From the NCBI GenBank assembly GCA_934254835.1, contig CAKQMI010000014.1:1-38140 (forward strand): DNA of 38,140 bases, written 5' to 3'. Source of the stretch: an uncultured Clostridia bacterium (GTDB lineage Bacteria; Bacillota; Clostridia; Christensenellales; CAG-917). Positions 31,794 through 38,140 of this stretch are shown piece by piece; position 1 is the stretch's first letter; every line of letters starts with the position of its first letter. Both the position numbers and the translations under genes were made by a program. Under the pieces are notes generated by a model, which was not told where the DNA came from, did not search any database, and saw only the letters and a list, made by a program, of their open reading frames with translations.

Positions 31794-32267
31794 TTATCTT
31801 GACAAACCTATCGTCGATAGTATTTTTTCTTCTTTTTCGCGCATTTCCGCCTTGTCGCCCTCATCGATATGGTCGTATCCGAAAAGGTGCAGGAGGCTGT
31901 GCAAAAACAAATATCCCGCTTCCCTCTCGGGCGTCGTGCCGAACTCCGCCGACTGCTCCAAAATCTTGTCCATGCACATTACCGTTTCGCCGAGAAGCAG
32001 TTTTCCGCTGTCGGGATCGACGTCCAACGGAAAGTCGCTTTTTTTGACGGGCAGGTTTTTGCCGATTTCGAGGTTGGGAAAACTCAAAACGTCGGTGACT
32101 GCGTCGACTCCGCGCGCTTCCTTATTGATACTTTGAATTTCGTCCTTATCGACGATTTCGATTTCGACCTCGAAAATATCTTTTTGCGCAAAATATTTGA
32201 GTGCGGATTTGTAAACTTTTTTTATGAGTTTTTCGCTTTTTTCGTCGGCGTTGTAGATTTCAAGCAT
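31794..32267 (-). CDS. ybeY: Endoribonuclease YbeY
   Basis: Metallo-RNase for 16S rRNA 3' end processing and ribosome quality control. 157 residues with DVLSFPN near 59-65 and the zinc motif H-S-L-L-H-L-F-G-Y-D-H (H-x3-H-x5-H) near 123-133. Start codon overlaps the pgpH stop by 1 bp (TAATG), so expression is coupled. Confidence 0.97.
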   Translation of the reverse strand: MLEIYNADEKSEKLIKKVYKSALKYFAQKDIFEVEIEIVDKDEIQSINKEARGVDAVTDVLSFPNLEIGKNLPVKKSDFPLDVDPDSGKLLLGETVMCMDKILEQSAEFGTTPEREAGYLFLHSLLHLFGYDHIDEGDKAEMREKEEKILSTIGLSR

Positions 32268-33739
32268 TATTTTTTGTACTTAATTCTGGCGTGGTTTACG
32301 CTGGGAAGAATATCCGCAATGGTTTCTTTGATGACGCGGATATCGTTCATGGTTATGTCGCACTCGTCGAACTGACCGTGCTCGAGTTTTTCTTTGACAA
32401 GGTTGTCGATGAGGTCCATAAGTTTTTCGCGCGTGTCGGGAGCGACGGCGCGCGCAGCCGCCTCGACCGTATCGCAAATCATAATGATTGCGGCGATTTT
32501 CGTCTGAGGTTTGGGACCGTCGTAGCAGTATTCGTCGTCATCGAGATTACCTTCGGTAATTTTTTGCGCCTTATAGTAAAAATAGTTGACGGGCGACGTG
32601 CCGTGATGTTGCAAAGCGATTGCGCCAAGTTCCTCGGGAAGGCGTGCTTCTTTGATGAGTGCGGCGCCGTTTTTGGTGTGCTTTGTTATCATACTGACCG
32701 ACACTTCGGGGATAAGTTCGTCGTGGGGATTGATGCCGTGCACCTGATTTTCCACGAAAAACTCGGGATTTTTCAATTTTCCGACGTCGTGATAATATCC
32801 GCCTGCCCTTGCGAGGTGCGGGTTTTCGCCAATGGCTATCGCGCAGTTTTCGGCAAGGTTACCGACAATCATGCTATGGTTGAAAGTGCCGGGAGCCTCC
32901 ACCGACAACCTCTTCAACAGGGGTTGCGAGAACGCGCAAAGTTCGTCCAATTTGAAATCGGTGACCATATTGAAAATGCTTTCAAACACGGGAAGTAACG
33001 GCATATACAAAACGACGCTTATCACGTTTGCCACGAATACCCAAATGGCGTTGTACAAAATATCAATACCCGTCGAGTGCGCCGCCACCGTGACGATTGC
33101 CGCAAACGGCGACATCACAAGCCCCGCAACAAGCCCCACAAGTATGAATTTTATGCGGGTGTAGTTTCTGGACAAAAGGAACAACAGCACAAATCCGCTC
33201 ATCGTATTGCAGAAAATCGACGCGGCAAGATTTGTCATTGCCTCAGACGAAAACGGCGTCTTTATCATGAATACGACCAGCAAAATCTGCGACAATACAA
33301 CGTTCCCGGCAAGTGCGACTTTCATGTTGACAAGCAAGCACAAAAGCACTGCACACAAGGATATCGGCATCGCATAAACGTTCAGAACGTCGGCGCAAAT
33401 CGTGCAAAGTATCGTCGACAAAAGCACGACGACACCCGTCAGCACAAGAACTTTTATTCTGGATTTGTCGGGCGCATTATTGTACGAAAATGCATACAGC
33501 GCGGCCAATAAAAACAGCAGTACGCCGATGAGCGCAACCGTGCTTAACGCCTCTTTCCCCGTGAACGCGCCCTTAAAATTTCCACCGGAAAACCAAAGCG
33601 TGATGAAAACCCATATCAAAAGCGCAACAAGAAGAAGTATCGAAAAAGTTACGGCAACGAGTTTGCCCTGTCCCGATTCGTTCTCCGTGGCTTTTGCAAG
33701 CGTTTCTGGCGGAGCGGTCTTTCGTTCGTGTTTTCTCAT
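32267..33739 (-). CDS. pgpH: HD-family c-di-AMP phosphodiesterase PgpH, no extracellular domain
   Basis: Membrane HD phosphohydrolase that cleaves cyclic di-AMP (YqfF/PgpH class). 490 residues against about 710 in Bacillus and Listeria. One N-terminal segment (about 28-50) is followed by only about 15 polar residues and then a seven-helix membrane block (about 66-250), so the 7TMR-HDED extracellular domain of roughly 220 residues is missing. The cytosolic HD domain is complete: His288, YYHDVGK with His317-Asp318, TKHTKNG, LQHHGTSPVNY and ICDTVEAAAR. AGAGG precedes the ATG; it starts 14 bp after yqfD. PhoH, usually in between, is absent. Confidence 0.93.
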   Translation of the reverse strand: MRKHERKTAPPETLAKATENESGQGKLVAVTFSILLLVALLIWVFITLWFSGGNFKGAFTGKEALSTVALIGVLLFLLAALYAFSYNNAPDKSRIKVLVLTGVVVLLSTILCTICADVLNVYAMPISLCAVLLCLLVNMKVALAGNVVLSQILLVVFMIKTPFSSEAMTNLAASIFCNTMSGFVLLFLLSRNYTRIKFILVGLVAGLVMSPFAAIVTVAAHSTGIDILYNAIWVFVANVISVVLYMPLLPVFESIFNMVTDFKLDELCAFSQPLLKRLSVEAPGTFNHSMIVGNLAENCAIAIGENPHLARAGGYYHDVGKLKNPEFFVENQVHGINPHDELIPEVSVSMITKHTKNGAALIKEARLPEELGAIALQHHGTSPVNYFYYKAQKITEGNLDDDEYCYDGPKPQTKIAAIIMICDTVEAAARAVAPDTREKLMDLIDNLVKEKLEHGQFDECDITMNDIRVIKETIADILPSVNHARIKYKK

Positions 33740-33753
33740 AATATATAACCTCT

Positions 33754-34872
33754 TTATTGTGAAGCGTCGATGCGCCCTTCGGCGTAGATCGTGGCAGTGA
33801 CGTAATGGACACCGCCCGCCTCACTTACGTTGATTTCACGCCGAACAACCCTTGCGCCGTATGGTACGACCTTTTCGGCTTGCTCCGACGCGCGTTTTAT
33901 CACGTCGTCTTTCGCCCGGTCAAACGGCAAGTTTATGGTTTTTTCGACGATTTCGTCAAAAGTGATTTCCAAAAAGCCCAGCGGGATTAAAAAACCGCTT
34001 TCGACCTTTCGTTTTCGCGTTTCGTACAGTTTGTACGGGCTTTTTGGCGTTTTTCCTTTCAGCCCCAAAAACTCGACCACCCGAAAGGTTTTTGTGTTTC
34101 CGCTTTTTTCAAACGTCGTCATCGCGCCCGAATACGCTATCGTCGAGGAATAGCCGATGATGCCGTAAACCTCGCCGTTCGCCTGCGCCCCGATTTCCTC
34201 GTCGCCCGCAACGATTTTGGGAAGTATCAGTGCGTCGCCCGCTTTCACTTCGTCGCCCGCGCTATACACCGCAGTGCCCGAAAACACGATTTGGCGAGTT
34301 ATCACGGCGTCAACGATTGCAATGACGGGTGCGTCTTTATGAACGTCCGCGATTTCGGGCTTTTTCAGCGACGGTCGGACGCCGACGTAAACGACGCTTC
34401 CTTTTGTTTTGACGTCCGCAAACGACACGCCGTCGATTGTTAACAAATCCTTTTCGACTGCGTCGCAATCGATGTCTTTCGTCTTTTGCCACCGACTTAC
34501 GCCGTGCGCCGACAAAACACTTTGTACCTCGTCGAAAAGATAGGACGGGGCGTCCACCGACACCGTATAAACAAAGCGCGGTATCAGTGCCAACGTCACG
34601 ATAAAAAGCGCGAAAAACACGACCATCGCCCATCGATTTCTCAAAAAAGCGACAATCGACTTTTTATCAATACCTTTAACTATTTCGTAATTATAACATA
34701 ATGCGCCAAATATTTCAATTACTTTTTGGCGGTCGCGGGGTTTTACGCAAATTTTTATGCCGTTTTTCGCGCTCTCGACCTTGAAAATTTTGACGTTTTT
34801 TTGCAAAAGTTTATTTATCAGCGTTGACTTCGACGTGGCGTATACGAAAAATTCGTCCAAAAATTTATTCAT
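33754..34872 (-). CDS. yqfD: Sporulation protein YqfD
   Basis: 372-residue protein of the YqfD family, made in the mother cell in B. subtilis; function unknown. Cytosolic N-terminal part (1-95, VKPRDRQKVIEIF), one transmembrane segment near 81-102 (RNRWAMVVFFALFIVTLALI), then an extracellular region with QSVLSAHGVSRWQKTKDIDC, IDGVSFADVKTKGSVVYVGV and RQIVFSGTAVYSAGDEVKAGD, the conserved family core. It overlaps yqfC by 8 bp, the usual pair. The presence of both suggests real spore formation or a recent loss. Confidence 0.92.
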   Translation of the reverse strand: MNKFLDEFFVYATSKSTLINKLLQKNVKIFKVESAKNGIKICVKPRDRQKVIEIFGALCYNYEIVKGIDKKSIVAFLRNRWAMVVFFALFIVTLALIPRFVYTVSVDAPSYLFDEVQSVLSAHGVSRWQKTKDIDCDAVEKDLLTIDGVSFADVKTKGSVVYVGVRPSLKKPEIADVHKDAPVIAIVDAVITRQIVFSGTAVYSAGDEVKAGDALILPKIVAGDEEIGAQANGEVYGIIGYSSTIAYSGAMTTFEKSGNTKTFRVVEFLGLKGKTPKSPYKLYETRKRKVESGFLIPLGFLEITFDEIVEKTINLPFDRAKDDVIKRASEQAEKVVPYGARVVRREINVSEAGGVHYVTATIYAEGRIDASQ

Positions 34873-35119
34873 AATTCACCTTTTCGACGCTCCCCGACAC
34901 CACTGCGTCGTGCTCGCTCACCTCGATTATCACAAGGTTTTGCCCGCTTATCGACAAAATTCGACCTTTTGTTTTGAAGCGGATTTCTTCGCTCGAAAAA
35001 TACAGCACGCCTTTGTGTCCCTCAATCGACGCGCCGACTCGCCCGAACACCGTCACGACGGGCGACGCAAACTCCAAATTTTCAATTTTCAACGACTTTT
35101 TAATCTCATCAAAAAACAT
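34865..35119 (-). CDS. yqfC: Sporulation protein YqfC
   Basis: 84 residues, YabP/YqfC family. The conserved core is VVTVFGRVGASIEGHKGVLYF followed by EEIRFKTKGRILSISGQNLVI, matching the family's IENHKGLL...G.L.I.G motif order (fragments given). Function unknown; in B. subtilis it is under mother-cell sigma-E. No Shine-Dalgarno precedes the ATG, and a sigma-E-like -10 ends 5 nt before it. It leads the yqfC-to-recO cluster and is insulated from the upstream acetyltransferase by a terminator. Confidence 0.9.
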   Translation of the reverse strand: MFFDEIKKSLKIENLEFASPVVTVFGRVGASIEGHKGVLYFSSEEIRFKTKGRILSISGQNLVIIEVSEHDAVVSGSVEKVNYE

Positions 35120-35124
35120 ACGAA

Positions 35125-35152
35125 ATTGTATGCAAAAAAATTTAATATATGC
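35125..35152 (-). promoter_or_regulatory. Possible sigma-E-type promoter for yqfC
   Basis: CATACAAT (35132-35125), the mother-cell sigma-E -10 consensus, with GCATATA (35152-35146) 13 nt upstream as a partial -35. It fits known control of yqfC, but a start 7 nt downstream would fall inside the ATG codon, so the site is uncertain. Confidence 0.4.
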
Positions 35153-35163
35153 TTTTTATTTTG

Positions 35164-35187
35164 AAAAAGCCACCGCAAGCGGTGGCT
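35164..35187 (-). terminator. Rho-independent terminator after the acetyltransferase
   Basis: 8-bp stem AGCCACCG/CGGTGGCT with loop CTTG and a TTTTTC tail on the minus strand, 8 bp after the stop at 35195. The stem is the same 8 bp as in the ppdK terminator. Confidence 0.85.
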
Positions 35188-35194
35188 TCGATTG

Positions 35195-35728
35195 TTATAT
35201 TTCCTTTTGCATTGTTATTTCGTCCAGATATTTTCCGTTAACGAAAAAGTATTTTGAAAGTCGTCCGACCTCGATAAACCCCAGCGACTTATAAAGGGAT
35301 ATCGCCCGCTCGTTTTCGGCGATGACCGACAAAACAAGGTTTTTGATATGTCCCGTCGATTTCGCAAAATCGATAAGCAAATTCATCAAAAATTTGCCGA
35401 TTCCTTTGCCCCAAAAGTCCCTTAAAACACTTATTCCGATTTCGGCGTTGTGCGAAAACCTGCTTTTTGCGTTTGCCGAAAGGGTGCCTATGCAAATTAT
35501 TTTTCCATCGACCTTGCCGACGTACATCGCGGACGTTACGGCGCGCGCAAATCTTGTGATGACTTCTTCCTCTTTTTCGACGTCAACGCCGACGCCCTCG
35601 ATTCCGAAAGTCAAGAAATCCGTTTCGGTTCCTACCTTTTTAAGGTAGGAAAGAATTTCTTTTGCGTCGGACTTTTCGGCAAATCCAAAAATCACCTCAC
35701 GCCCGTCGTCAAGCGTTTTTCGACTCAT
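35195..35728 (-). CDS. GNAT family N-acetyltransferase
   Basis: 177 residues from ATG 35728, preferred to ATG 35755 because AGAGGAAG lies just upstream. GNAT fold with IICIGTLSANAKSRF (strands 2-3), AEIGISVLRDFWGKGIGKFLMNLLI (acetyl-CoA pyrophosphate loop, R/Q-x2-G-x-G/A as W-G-K-G-I-G-K), and NERAISLYKSLGFIEVGRL near the C terminus. Resembles acetyltransferases that act on small amines or protein N termini; substrate not determinable. Overlaps the end of sdaA by 20 bp, so it is translated from the same message. Confidence 0.9.
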   Translation of the reverse strand: MSRKTLDDGREVIFGFAEKSDAKEILSYLKKVGTETDFLTFGIEGVGVDVEKEEEVITRFARAVTSAMYVGKVDGKIICIGTLSANAKSRFSHNAEIGISVLRDFWGKGIGKFLMNLLIDFAKSTGHIKNLVLSVIAENERAISLYKSLGFIEVGRLSKYFFVNGKYLDEITMQKEI

Positions 35729-36929
35729 CTTCTTCCTCTTTATAAAGTTTTGCAAGCCCGCCCGTCGCCGTTTCGCGGTAGTTCTTTTTCAGGTCTTTGC
35801 CCGTTTCGTACATGGTCTCGACAACCATATCAAAGGATATTTTCCTCGTTTCGGTCAGGAAGTTGGCAAGCGACACCGCGTTTATCGCGCGCATTGCCGC
35901 AACGGCGTTTCTTTCGATGCACGGTATCTGCACAAGCCCGAAAATAGGATCGCACGTCAGCCCCAAATGATGCTCCATCGCAACCTCTGCGGCGTACTCG
36001 ATTTGCTCCAAATCCATGCCGTAAAGTTCCGCAAGCCCCGCCGACGCCATACTGCACGCCGTCCCGATTTCCGCCTGACACCCGCATTCCGCACCCGAAA
36101 TACTGGCGTTTTGTTTGACGATATTGCCGATAATTCCCGCTGTCGCCAACGCTTTGACTATTTCGTTATCCGAAAACCCGCGTTTTTCCTGCAAGTAAGT
36201 CAAGACGGCGGGTACGACGCCCGACGCTCCGCACGTCGGAGCCGTGACAATCGTGTGTCCGCACGCGTTTTCTTCGCTCACGGCGTACGCATAGGCGCAC
36301 ACGAGCCTGTTTTCGCGCGTTTCGGGACTTTCGTCGATGTGGCGTTGCTTATACAAAATTTTTGCTTTTCGTTGCAAGTTCAGACCGCCGGGGATCGTGC
36401 CCGACGCTTCCAGTCCGTTTTGGACGGTGTCTTTCATTTGCGCCCATATTTTTTTGAGATAATCGAAAATTTCGTCGCCCTCGACGCGCCTGACGTACTC
36501 GGGGATACAAATGCGGTGTTTTTTGCAATAATTTACGATATCCGTAAAAGAATTTAGGTCATAGACGTCTTTCGGATCGTACTTTTCGCGCCCCAAAATC
36601 TCGATTGCTCCACCGCCGACGCTCAAAATACGCCACCTGTCCATTACGTTTCCGTGCGACAACGCGATAAGATCCATCGTGTTTTCGTGCGGAATGTCTT
36701 TTTCTTCGGTGTTGAAAACCACCTCGGTCGGTTTTTTCAGCGTGGCGATAACGATACGGTCGGTGCCGTGACCTTTCCCGGTCATAGCAAGCGAGCCGTA
36801 CAAAATTACTCTGAATGAATCGGCGTTTGGATAATTTTCGGCAAAAATTTTGCACGCCTTTTCCGGGCCCATAGTGTGCGACGACGAAGGTCCGGAGCCG
36901 ATTTTATATAATTCGGTTAATGATTTCAT
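35709..36929 (-). CDS. sdaA: L-serine ammonia-lyase, iron-sulfur-dependent, one chain
   Basis: Deaminates L-serine to pyruvate and ammonia with an oxygen-sensitive [4Fe-4S] cluster. 406 residues from ATG 36929; a frame start at 37010 lies inside the upstream gene and is rejected. The beta part begins LYKIGSGPSSSHTMGPEKA, and the alpha part carries the cluster ligands in TAPTCGASGVVPAV, SGAECGCQAEIGTAC and CDPIFGLVQIPCIERN. Both parts are fused in one chain. No Shine-Dalgarno is visible; a TGTCA dyad occupies the region. It lies 29 bp after a TrpR-like regulator gene. Confidence 0.96.
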   Translation of the reverse strand: MKSLTELYKIGSGPSSSHTMGPEKACKIFAENYPNADSFRVILYGSLAMTGKGHGTDRIVIATLKKPTEVVFNTEEKDIPHENTMDLIALSHGNVMDRWRILSVGGGAIEILGREKYDPKDVYDLNSFTDIVNYCKKHRICIPEYVRRVEGDEIFDYLKKIWAQMKDTVQNGLEASGTIPGGLNLQRKAKILYKQRHIDESPETRENRLVCAYAYAVSEENACGHTIVTAPTCGASGVVPAVLTYLQEKRGFSDNEIVKALATAGIIGNIVKQNASISGAECGCQAEIGTACSMASAGLAELYGMDLEQIEYAAEVAMEHHLGLTCDPIFGLVQIPCIERNAVAAMRAINAVSLANFLTETRKISFDMVVETMYETGKDLKKNYRETATGGLAKLYKEEEDESKNA

Positions 36930-36931
36930 TG

Positions 36932-36957
36932 TGTCAATATGACAATCAATACTGTCA
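36932..36957. promoter_or_regulatory. Dyad and extra half-site at the sdaA start
   Basis: TGTCA-ATA-TGACA at 36932-36944 is a perfect 5-bp dyad, with a third TGTCA at 36953-36957. It fills the 29-bp gap between the TrpR-like gene and sdaA, ending 2 nt before the sdaA ATG. It could be an operator or, as RNA, a hairpin over the ribosome entry site. Confidence 0.45.
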
Positions 36958-36958
36958 A

Positions 36959-37243
36959 TTACTTCGTCTTGATGAATTTTTTGTATCCGCCACTGCCGTG
37001 TTGTATGCAACGGGATACGCGGGACAGAGTTGCGGACGATATATCGGTGCGCTCGATAACCCTTGCGTAAGTGTTCCCCTCCAATAAAAGACGCGCAGCG
37101 GTGATACGTTGCGCCATTTGTTCGATCTCCTTATAGGTGCACAAATCCTCAAAAAGGGTTTTGACGTCCTCGGGGCTGTTCAGCGACGCAAGCGTCGTAT
37201 AAAGTTCCGACAGCATATCGTCGGTAATCTTGTTATCTATCAT
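36959..37243 (-). CDS. TrpR-related regulator (YerC/YecD family)
   Basis: 94-residue helical DNA-binding protein. The pattern LCTYKEIEQMAQRITAARLLLEG followed by TYARVIERTDISSATLSRVSRCIQHG (quoted as two known family segments) is the TrpR-superfamily helix-turn-helix, closest to YerC/YecD of Bacillota. Those proteins lack a known ligand. AAGGTGAA precedes the ATG. It is directly before sdaA in the same direction, which suggests, but does not prove, that it regulates serine breakdown. Confidence 0.9.
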   Translation of the reverse strand: MIDNKITDDMLSELYTTLASLNSPEDVKTLFEDLCTYKEIEQMAQRITAARLLLEGNTYARVIERTDISSATLSRVSRCIQHGSGGYKKFIKTK

Positions 37244-37272
37244 AATTCACCTTATCTGATATTTATATTATC

Positions 37273-37301
37273 ATTATACTTTTATTCTTTAATTGTGTAA
37301 A
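37273..37301 (-). promoter_or_regulatory. Sigma-A-type promoter for the regulator-sdaA-GNAT unit
   Basis: TTTACA (37301-37296), 17-nt spacer, TATAAT (37278-37273) on the minus strand. Predicted start near 37266, with AAGGTGAA 7 nt before the ATG at 37243. Confidence 0.75.
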
Positions 37302-37385
37302 GTAAAAAATGTACTTTTGTCAAAAATTGCACTTACGCCCAATTCCCCTCAAAAATATAGTAATTATGACATTAAAAACCATATC

Positions 37386-37622
37386 GTGCCGTAGGCACAC
37401 ATCCATTCATCGCTTTTATAAGGTTTCGTTCCCACGAGATTCTCACGTCGCCCCGCTGTGGCTCCTCAGAATGACAAAAATATATCCTCAACGTGCCGTA
37501 GGTGCACATCACGCCGACAGTAAAGAACATTACTTCGCTACCGTCATTGCGAGGCATCACCCATTATGGGGCTCCTTAGAATGACAGTTATAATAACCTC
37601 ATTGTGCCATAGGAGCACAATG
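37386..37622. repeat. Palindromic repeats, second cluster
   Basis: A half-element at 37435-37475 matches the right arm of the 18.7-kb element (GATTCTCACGTCGCCCCG, CTCAGAATGAC). 37543-37585 is a compact copy, GTCATTGCGAGGC to CTTAGAATGAC, sharing CCCATTATGGGGC with 18928-18939. Small hairpins GTGCC-GTA-GGCAC (37386-37398) and CATTGTGC/GCACAATG near 37600-37622 flank them. No transposase and no gene are seen here. Confidence 0.75.
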
Positions 37623-37641
37623 ACAAGAAGTTATCCGCAAC

Positions 37642-37756
37642 TTGCCCTTTGGGCAAATTTCATCGTCGAAGACGATTTCACCCGTTTGAAAAACGGATTT
37701 CACAAATTCGCCATTGCGAATTTATCTCACTGCCTTTACGGCGGGCTTCGCCCGAA
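37642..37756. repeat. String of regularly spaced hairpins
   Basis: Perfect stems start at 37642 (TTGCCC/GGGCAA), 37662 (ATCGTC/GACGAT), 37682 (CCGTTT/AAACGG) and 37704 (AAATTCGC/GCGAATTT), spaced 20, 20 and 22 bp with 3-4 nt loops. Linkers are ATTTC, TTCAC, ATTTCAC and ATCTCAC. A fifth hairpin CGGGC-TTC-GCCCG follows at 37742-37754. Confidence 0.8.
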
Positions 37757-37896
37757 ATTAAAGTCTTTTTCGGTACTTTTATAAGGGAGCGGGAGACGGG
37801 ATAGCCTCTGCGTTGTATATCTATATGATAATCAGCGAAACGCTACAATCTTTTATCATATATTAAGCAACTGCACAACGGCGGGCTTCGCCCGAA
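37738..37896. repeat. 19-bp hairpin repeat pair
   Basis: ACGGCGGGCTTCGCCCGAA occurs at 37738-37756 and 37878-37896. Between them lies a nested inverted repeat, TATGATAA...TTATCATA (about 37824-37860), with inner AGCG-AAA-CGCT. The 37244-37903 region has no gene I can support; it appears to be structured non-coding DNA. Confidence 0.75.
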
Positions 37897-37903
37897 CCTT
37901 GCG

Positions 37904-38140
37904 CTATACCAGACAGGAATAATACGAACCGTGGTCTTGCTCCGTGTTTTTGACTAAAACTTCGTTGCGCTCACGGCTTATACATACAGTATTAACCCGC
38001 TCGCGTGCCTTGTTTTCGCCTAAAAACGCGGGTGCAATACTCCTTAGACCAAACCGTCGAGATTTTCGATGATTTTTGGAAAAGACGAACGCAGTTGTAC
38101 TTTTTGTACTACAAGTGAGTAATTGCCGAAAAGCACGGAA
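37904..38140 (-). CDS. Hypothetical ORF cut by the window edge
   Basis: Frame open for 78 codons from the edge to TAG at 37906-37904; the N terminus lies outside. The product is basic and Arg/Ser-rich with no domain I recognise, ending QDHGSYYSCLV. Codon choice is less like the neighbours (more AGG, CGA, CTA), which argues against a normal gene. The last 8 codons form the second copy of the 26-bp repeat found before obg, in the same frame. It may be a coding relic of a repeated element or a chance frame across a structured RNA. Confidence 0.25.
   Translation of the reverse strand, partial: FRAFRQLLTCSTKSTTAFVFSKNHRKSRRFGLRSIAPAFLGENKARERVNTVCISRERNEVLVKNTEQDHGSYYSCLV
37905..37930. repeat. 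26-bp dispersed repeat, copy 2
   Basis: Identical to 10463-10488 over 26 bp; forms the 3' end of the edge ORF on the minus strand. Confidence 0.85.

Noticed and set aside
35709..37010. Longer serine dehydratase starting at 37010
   Set aside because: The added 27 residues overlap the regulator gene and do not resemble the family, which begins at MKSLTELYKIGSGP.

Overview
The window reads as ordinary chromosome from a low-to-mid GC Bacillota bacterium of clostridial type, probably an uncultured gut member. Supporting this are a complete ctsR-mcsA-mcsB-clpC heat-shock operon, a long-form hibernation factor, an NfnAB-type bifurcating transhydrogenase, pta-ackA acetate fermentation, pyruvate phosphate dikinase, a one-chain iron-sulfur L-serine dehydratase, and three sporulation-associated genes (ylbJ, yqfC, yqfD). 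The last group suggests an endospore former or a descendant of one. The lineage placement is inference from gene content. I see no rRNA, tRNA, CRISPR array, prophage or insertion sequence.

Layout. 1-5038: a rearranged B. subtilis-like ylb neighbourhood, with yceD (cut by the edge), ackA and pta on the minus strand and divergent tmcAL and ylbJ on the plus strand. 5035-10452 (minus): a coiled-coil protein, coaD, rsmD, 5-formyl-THF cyclo-ligase, an ACT protein and paaK; then yhbY and obg. 10620-17141 (minus): a tight run of six genes, namely an aconitase-family hydratase, a three-repeat membrane protein, nth, nfnA, nfnB and a HAD phosphatase. 17322-18587 (plus): two small membrane proteins. 18650-19075: palindromic repeats, some in a 25-bp tandem. 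19142-21943 (minus): TIM-barrel isomerase, pgi, yfbR. 22144-22719 (plus): hpf. 22801-27234 (minus): clpC, mcsB, mcsA, ctsR with a recognisable CtsR operator over the predicted start of transcription. 27462-29861: ppdK. 29987-35119 (minus): the conserved yqfC-yqfD-pgpH-ybeY-era-yqzL-recO cluster, including a 40-codon yqzL. 35195-37243: acetyltransferase, serine dehydratase, TrpR-like regulator. 37300-38140: no confident gene, but densely structured repeats and an ORF running off the edge.

How the genes fit together. PPDK, Pgi, Pta-AckA and NfnAB are parts of anaerobic sugar and pyruvate metabolism with acetate production and redox balancing between ferredoxin, NADH and NADPH. Serine dehydratase feeds pyruvate. 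The rest is housekeeping: ribosome assembly (Obg, YhbY, Era, YbeY, RsmD), repair (Nth, RecO), CoA and folate cofactors, protein quality control and c-di-AMP turnover.

I did not find a clear new multi-gene system. The points most worth a second look are: a PPDK missing about 80 residues in frame from its PEP/pyruvate domain; a membrane protein with three WHPxW repeats exactly 48 residues apart; a 26-bp repeat that encodes the same peptide tail at two sites; a string of four hairpins every 20-22 bp; a 25-bp tandem of palindrome ends; a PgpH without its extracellular domain; a dyad at the sdaA start; and promoters placed so close to start codons that leaderless mRNAs are predicted.
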